DNA of 64,000 nucleotides from Plutella xylostella (lineage: Eukaryota > Arthropoda > Insecta > Lepidoptera > Plutellidae). A program made the translations under genes and the position numbers. Of the stretch, positions 12,201-18,200 are shown piece after piece. How positions within the stretch are numbered: the stretch's first letter is position 1; the number at the start of each line of letters is the position of its first letter. The DNA lies in NCBI RefSeq assembly GCF_932276165.1, contig NC_063999.1, positions 8,930,501-8,994,500 of the forward strand. Reading direction: 5' to 3'. A model generated the notes under the pieces. The model did no database searches. It was given only the letters and a program-made list of their open reading frames with translations, and was not told the origin of the DNA.

Positions 12201-15200
12201 TATCTCTGTTATCTTGACAAACGATAGCGACGATGACGACTACGGCGATGTAGTATTTAGGTCAGTTATTGTCATCCCTTACTATCCCGTGATCAGACAA
12301 ATATTGCTATCCTTGTCTCCTTTCTAACCGGCATGCGTCGCACGCATAGAACGCGTGAGCGACTGCGTCACCGGTAACATCTTGACAAGCTATAGCAAAC
12401 CGGTATTTATTACGTCCCTTATGTGACCGCCGCCGCGCGCCGCCACCGGTGAAGTTGGGGTTAGTATTTTGCATGTTTTGTTTGATAATTTGTTTACAGT
12501 TTAGTGCAAACTATGGTCACGATCGGTGTTATTGTTGGTTGTTAAAATATTGTGAGTGCTCTATATGCAAATGAATATTCAAGATGTTATATTCTAAAAG
12601 ATATTAGTTGATGCAGATAAGAGTGTTTAGTGAGTGCTATGTTTGAATATTTGCAAGTAAGTATCCTTTTTAATACTCAATATCAAAACAAGCCATCCCA
12701 TTTTGTTATGCTCAGCTTATTTATTAACATGATTTTTTATTGAAGTATCGTAGCCAAATTATTTTTTAATATCTATGCTTAATATGTATGGGGATTGTTA
12801 TTCAATTAGCAATTTTACACTATGAGCTAGTAAATTGTGCATACATGTAATCAAGGCATTCATGTACATATCTTAGTAGATACGAAAATATGTGGGTATC
12901 ATCGATTACCTACATATGGTAGTCCTGGTTAAATGTGGATATTTACCCCTCAATAGCAAAAAAAGGCGTTATTGTTTGTATTTCTGAATGAAACTAGGCA
13001 AATAAATATATGTATAAAAAAAAATTATGTGTAACCTACCTATAAGCCTACCCATTATTATTTCAGGTGAAAACACAGCCTATCGATGTAATGCGCCGAT
13101 AATCTATCATGACTGCATTGATGTCATGCGCTAAAAAACTGCAATGGCTCCGAATACATGATTACCAGATAACAAATCCTAGGTAAGAATTTATCCCTAT
13201 TTTCATATGGTATTGTGCTTATGCTAGGATACAGTGTTGTGGTGCTGAAGTTGATAAAATTATAACAGCCAATTTACTTGTCAAAACTCATTTGTACCTA
13301 TCATTTACAAGCGACAAAAACGTGTTTCTGAACTAAATACCTATGTAATTAATTCACACCCTGTGAAATTTCATACAAGTTTCAAACGCAACGTCCGACC
13401 AAACCGGTTTTGGACAAAAGCCAAATTGTTTACTCAGCTATCTCTTTCGCTCAAAAACAATAGAGGTCGGTTATGGGACATATATATTGAAAAAAGCGAA
13501 TACACTAATGAACAGTATTTCTACTCTACCCTTTTCGCACAAAAGTTCGCAGTTTCAAGTTATTGTTGCAATAAGTTACTGATAAGAAATTTTACTCCAC
13601 TGTTTGCTGTGGTCTCCAAATGACAATAAATTACCAAACAAATAGTCTAGGTGAAATAACGTTATTACTACTCGTATCTACCTACTCGTATATCATATAT
13701 ATATGTATATAATATTTAAAAAAACCGGCCAAGTGCGAGTCGGGCTCGCGCACAAAGGGTTCCGTAGCAGCAAATATAATATTACAGTTAAATCAACCTA
13801 TCTCAAAAACTATAAGAGATACTTTGATCAAACCAAAAATCGTTGAAAGAGTTAATTAGCATGCATCACCTCTATTTTTTTTAGAATTTTATACCCCGTA
13901 GTTATAAAAATAGAGGGGGGGGGACATACTTTTTACGACTTTGAGAGCTGATATCTCAAAAACCGTTCACTTTAAGAAAAATGTTTTTTAGAAAACTTTA
14001 TATCATTTTAAAAGACCTTTCCATTGATACCCCACACGGGTATGTACATCGAAAAAAAAAATTTCATCCCTCAGTTACATGTATGGGGGGCCCCACCCCC
14101 AATTCTTTTTTTTACTATTTAGGGCGGATTCGGCCAACGTCGAGTAACTATTTACTCACGAGTAAAGTACCAGTTACTCGCGAGTAAGCAGATTTTGCAT
14201 TCTACCAAACCTGAGACCAAGATAACTAGCTTATCCCAAGAATAAAATGTTATACCGCCAAAATTGACCGTGTAACGAGCTTATCCGAGAGTAATTTTGT
14301 AATGGCGGCAGCACATCAGCTGATTAGAAAACCGTCATAATGACATATAAACACATCTGTCAAAACATAAACAAAAGTACGTTAAAAGGCAAAGTCTCAG
14401 AATAACAACAGCGAATAAAATATTAAAACATAAACAATTTCATACTTTTATAATCCATTCAAACTAAGTTGGCATGTCATTTCTATTGCATGCTTTGAAA
14501 CGCAGCTATTTTTATTTTAGTTGCATTACAGTTTCGTTCCTCGTTCATTCAATTTAATCATGGTATAACTTGGTAGAATGCAAATGTACTTATCCTAGAT
14601 ATTTACTCGCGTATAATTTTAATTCCGGTATAGTTATTCTCGTGTAACGTGATGTTTGGACGAATTCACCCTTAGTGTCATATTTTTGTAGCGGTTCATA
14701 CAACACATATTCCCATCAAATTACATCACTGTAGTACTTATAGTTTCCGAGTAAATCGGCTGTGACAGACGGACAGACGGACATGACGAAACTATAAGGG
14801 TTCCGTTTTTGCCATTTTGGCTACGGAACCCTAAAAACAAATATTTTTATTAATAAGACGTTAATTTGCCTTATTTTTTTTTTAGCGCAGCTTACGTGTG
14901 TTCTTCAAACGTCGCAAGCTACAGTGGCTGTTCATAATTTTTGCAAGTTCTACACCTACAGGATTCAGTTATCTGGGCATTATAGATACCCTATTATCAC
15001 CTACGAAGTTATTTAGGTATATTTATTAAAACCATTATACAAGGTGTTGCAAAAAGGGTATACTAAGCCGAATGCTACATGTGCAGCATGGTATATCTAA
15101 GCCTGAAACTGAAATCAGAATTTAGAAAAAAATATATCATTTTTCATAGAAACTTAGTTGGTCACGTGACTTTTTACTATGGAGAATAAAAATAATTAAA

Positions 15201-18200
15201 TCCTAAACTACCTAAAGATGAATGAAGGAATGAATAACTTAAGTATAAATAAAAGTACTTTCGGTCTGTGATGGTAATTAAATGAGTTATATTTCATTAT
15301 GACAATAACCGTGATTATACTTACCTAAACCTACTAATGAACAATCTGTGATTACTTTAACTTAAGCTTTTTATGATATAGGTCTAGAAAATAATTATTT
15401 TTAAATAGTGAAATAACTACATATTTAAGTTCATACCATGTTTTTTTTATTGAACTACGTCAATATTATATTATTACTTAGCAATAAACCAACTGTGATT
15501 ATTTTAAATTAATCTAAATATGTTTATAGCTAATAGTCAAATAATACTGAGATAATTGTATGAAACCTAATCTACCTAAAGATTGTTTAATGAATAACTT
15601 AAGTATAAATAAAAGTACTTTCGGCCTGTGATTGTTATTAATATTTCAAACACCGTATTTTATTCTTATCGCTTGAGTGCTACCCTGTACTGCGTCTTCA
15701 ATAAAACTAATCCCAATTTCACCGGCGGAGGTGGCGGCCACATCAACGCTAATAAAAAAACAAGAACAGCACTATTTGTGTGATCCCGGGATAGTAAGGG
15801 ACGTAATAAATACCGCTTTGCTATTGCTTGTCAAGATGCAACCGGTGAAACGTTCGCTCACGCGTTCTATGCGTGCGATGCATGCCGGTTAGAAAGGAGA
15901 CAAGGATAGCAATATTTGTCTGATTACGGGATAGTAAGGGATGACAATAACTGACCTAGGTACTACATCGCCGTAGTCGTCATCGCTATCGTTTGTCAAG
16001 ATAACAGAGATAAATGTGTGCGTGTATAGGCATACGTTTTCTCTGTACACAGTAAGGTAAAGGCAAAAGCAATAAAATGTCATACCAAAGATTAGTTTAG
16101 ATACTATTGATGCAAAGTATGACGAAATAAATGATTTATAGATAAATTCGACATGAGTACTTCAATGCTACGGTGCTATTATTTTTGTGTACTGGCTCGC
16201 TTTGGCATTCTCGTCCACTTTGATTTGTATGAAGAATTCGATATCATTATTTAACAGCTTTTATCAAGCTTAAAATTATAATAAATAGAAGCGACTATTT
16301 CACGACTATTTTTTGAGACATAATTCAAACCGATAGTCATAGTAGTTCCAAAGATATTCGATATTTTCAAAACCTCCAGCTATAATCCTCCACCAGGGCT
16401 GCAGCAAAGTACTTTTATATCTCTGCTATCTTTGGACGACTATTTCTGAAATTTGGCATGTCATTACGACTATTTCACGACTATTTTTTGAGACCTTAAC
16501 CAAGTCGATAGGCCTTACCGTTTGTTCTGCAGAGGCTGGAGGATTATAGCTGGAGACCTCCAGCTATAATCCTCCATAAAGTATAGCTCTAACTCCGAAA
16601 GTATGATACGACTATTTTTTTGGAAAACACGACTATTTATGACTATTTCACGACTAATTTTTGGCATCATCAGAAATAGTTTCTATTGAGTTTAAATTTT
16701 GGAGGATTATAGCTCGAGGGACGTGATATTGGAATAGCAAACATCAGCTGTAAAAACATTCATCTGTACTCTGCACAGAAGTTTACAGAAAATATCAACT
16801 ACCATGGTTTGACTTTGCCACATTGCGATTCATGATTTTAGCCGTGATGCTTGATAAAAAGATAGGTACATAAAGTAAGCATACAGAGATAGGTAACAGG
16901 GCATGATATAAATAACAATTCCCACAAAAATTTAGATGTTCAGGGCTGTCAAACGCCTAATGTGTAAAATTTCGTTTTTAACAGTGTTAAATTTTTGTGG
17001 TAAAACAAGAGTCCACATTACCTGTTCATGAGCTTGACCAGGTCAATCTTGAACTTGTCGGCGTACATCTCGGAGAACTGCTTGAGGGTGAACGCCCAGC
17101 CGTGCAGACCGGAACCGAAACCGACGGAACCCTTGCTGGGGTCCACGCGGACCTCACCTGCGAACCAACAGCTGGTCAATACAAGGAGTCTGGATCACTG
17201 GATTTATGTAAGAGATAATAATTACAGAAAGGAACTTTAAGCCAATGTGCATTAAATTAAAAACCTACATTTCCAACCAGGCTATTTGTGTCCATGGTTT
17301 TTTCCTCATGGTATGTTGGTAAGGCTAGTGAACTCCCTCCGTATCAGGGACATTGACTGCTTAGGAAAATGTATCTTCCATTTATGGGGTCACCAACTAG
17401 GGAAGTTGACAACCAATTCCGGAAAGATGATGCTGTAAAGTCCTCGTTGACACCCAGCAACTCTCTCGACGAGTTGCCGGCAACACTTGGGACTATGATA
17501 GTAACCTAACCTCATAGATATAATTTATTAAACTCATCTCAAGCTCATAATCCATGAATATATCATGATTCCACATCATCAGCCAAACACACCCAACTAC
17601 TTATTGGTTCATAATATTTTATAATTTCTTCATTATTATACAATGTAAGTAATCTGCAGTTGTCAAGTAACATTTTGACCTTGTGAATGTACACTTGATA
17701 TCTATTTACTCGCGCGATCATCACGTGTGGTAAACATGTTTTACTTTCTGATAATTTTATTGTGTTTTGCAGTCAATTTGGCCCTTATCTTTCTTTCAAG
17801 GAAAGCATGTTTCTTTTAAATATTTTAGGTTATGTAACAATTAATTCTACATACTTTACAAAATATTCTGTATAAGGAGATTTATTAGAAGACTATCAAG
17901 CTTGAGCTATTTATCTGCCTCATGGCAAGAAAGCACATATTTTACAAACAAATGATGACTCTTTTGTTAATTTTAACATCAGAAGACTGATGATAGAAAT
18001 TGATTCTTACCCATGGGGCCAGAGTCATCGGAGTAGGTGGCGATGATGACGTTGACGTTCTCAACAATACGCTGGAAGGTCTGGTACAGCTCCTCAGACT
18101 CCAGCTGCAGCTCCAGCAGAGCGCGGTCCATCTTGTTCATGAACAGGATGGGCTTGATGCGCTCGGCGATGGCCTGACGCAGCACAGTCTCGGTCTGCAC

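Larger units (their letters stand above)
11463..16724. mobile_element. 5.26-kb foldback DNA element with ~1-kb terminal inverted repeats in eEF2 intron 5
   Basis: The left arm 11463-12469 and right arm about 15702-16724 are near-perfect inverted copies. The ends begin ACGTSCCTC, and the 8-bp flank GATATTGG is duplicated (11455-11462, 16725-16732). Both arms contain repeated blocks: AGCTATAATCCTCC in direct and inverted form and AATAGTCGTGAAATAGTCG several times. The interior has no transposase frame. Long arms, subterminal arrays and an 8-bp duplication fit a non-autonomous foldback of P, hAT or MULE affinity; the superfamily is not settled. Later insertions occupy 13717-14838. Confidence 0.9.

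Noticed and set aside
17700..17735. Box C-like GTGATGA on the eEF2 sense strand in intron 4
   Set aside because: No box D follows at a usable distance.
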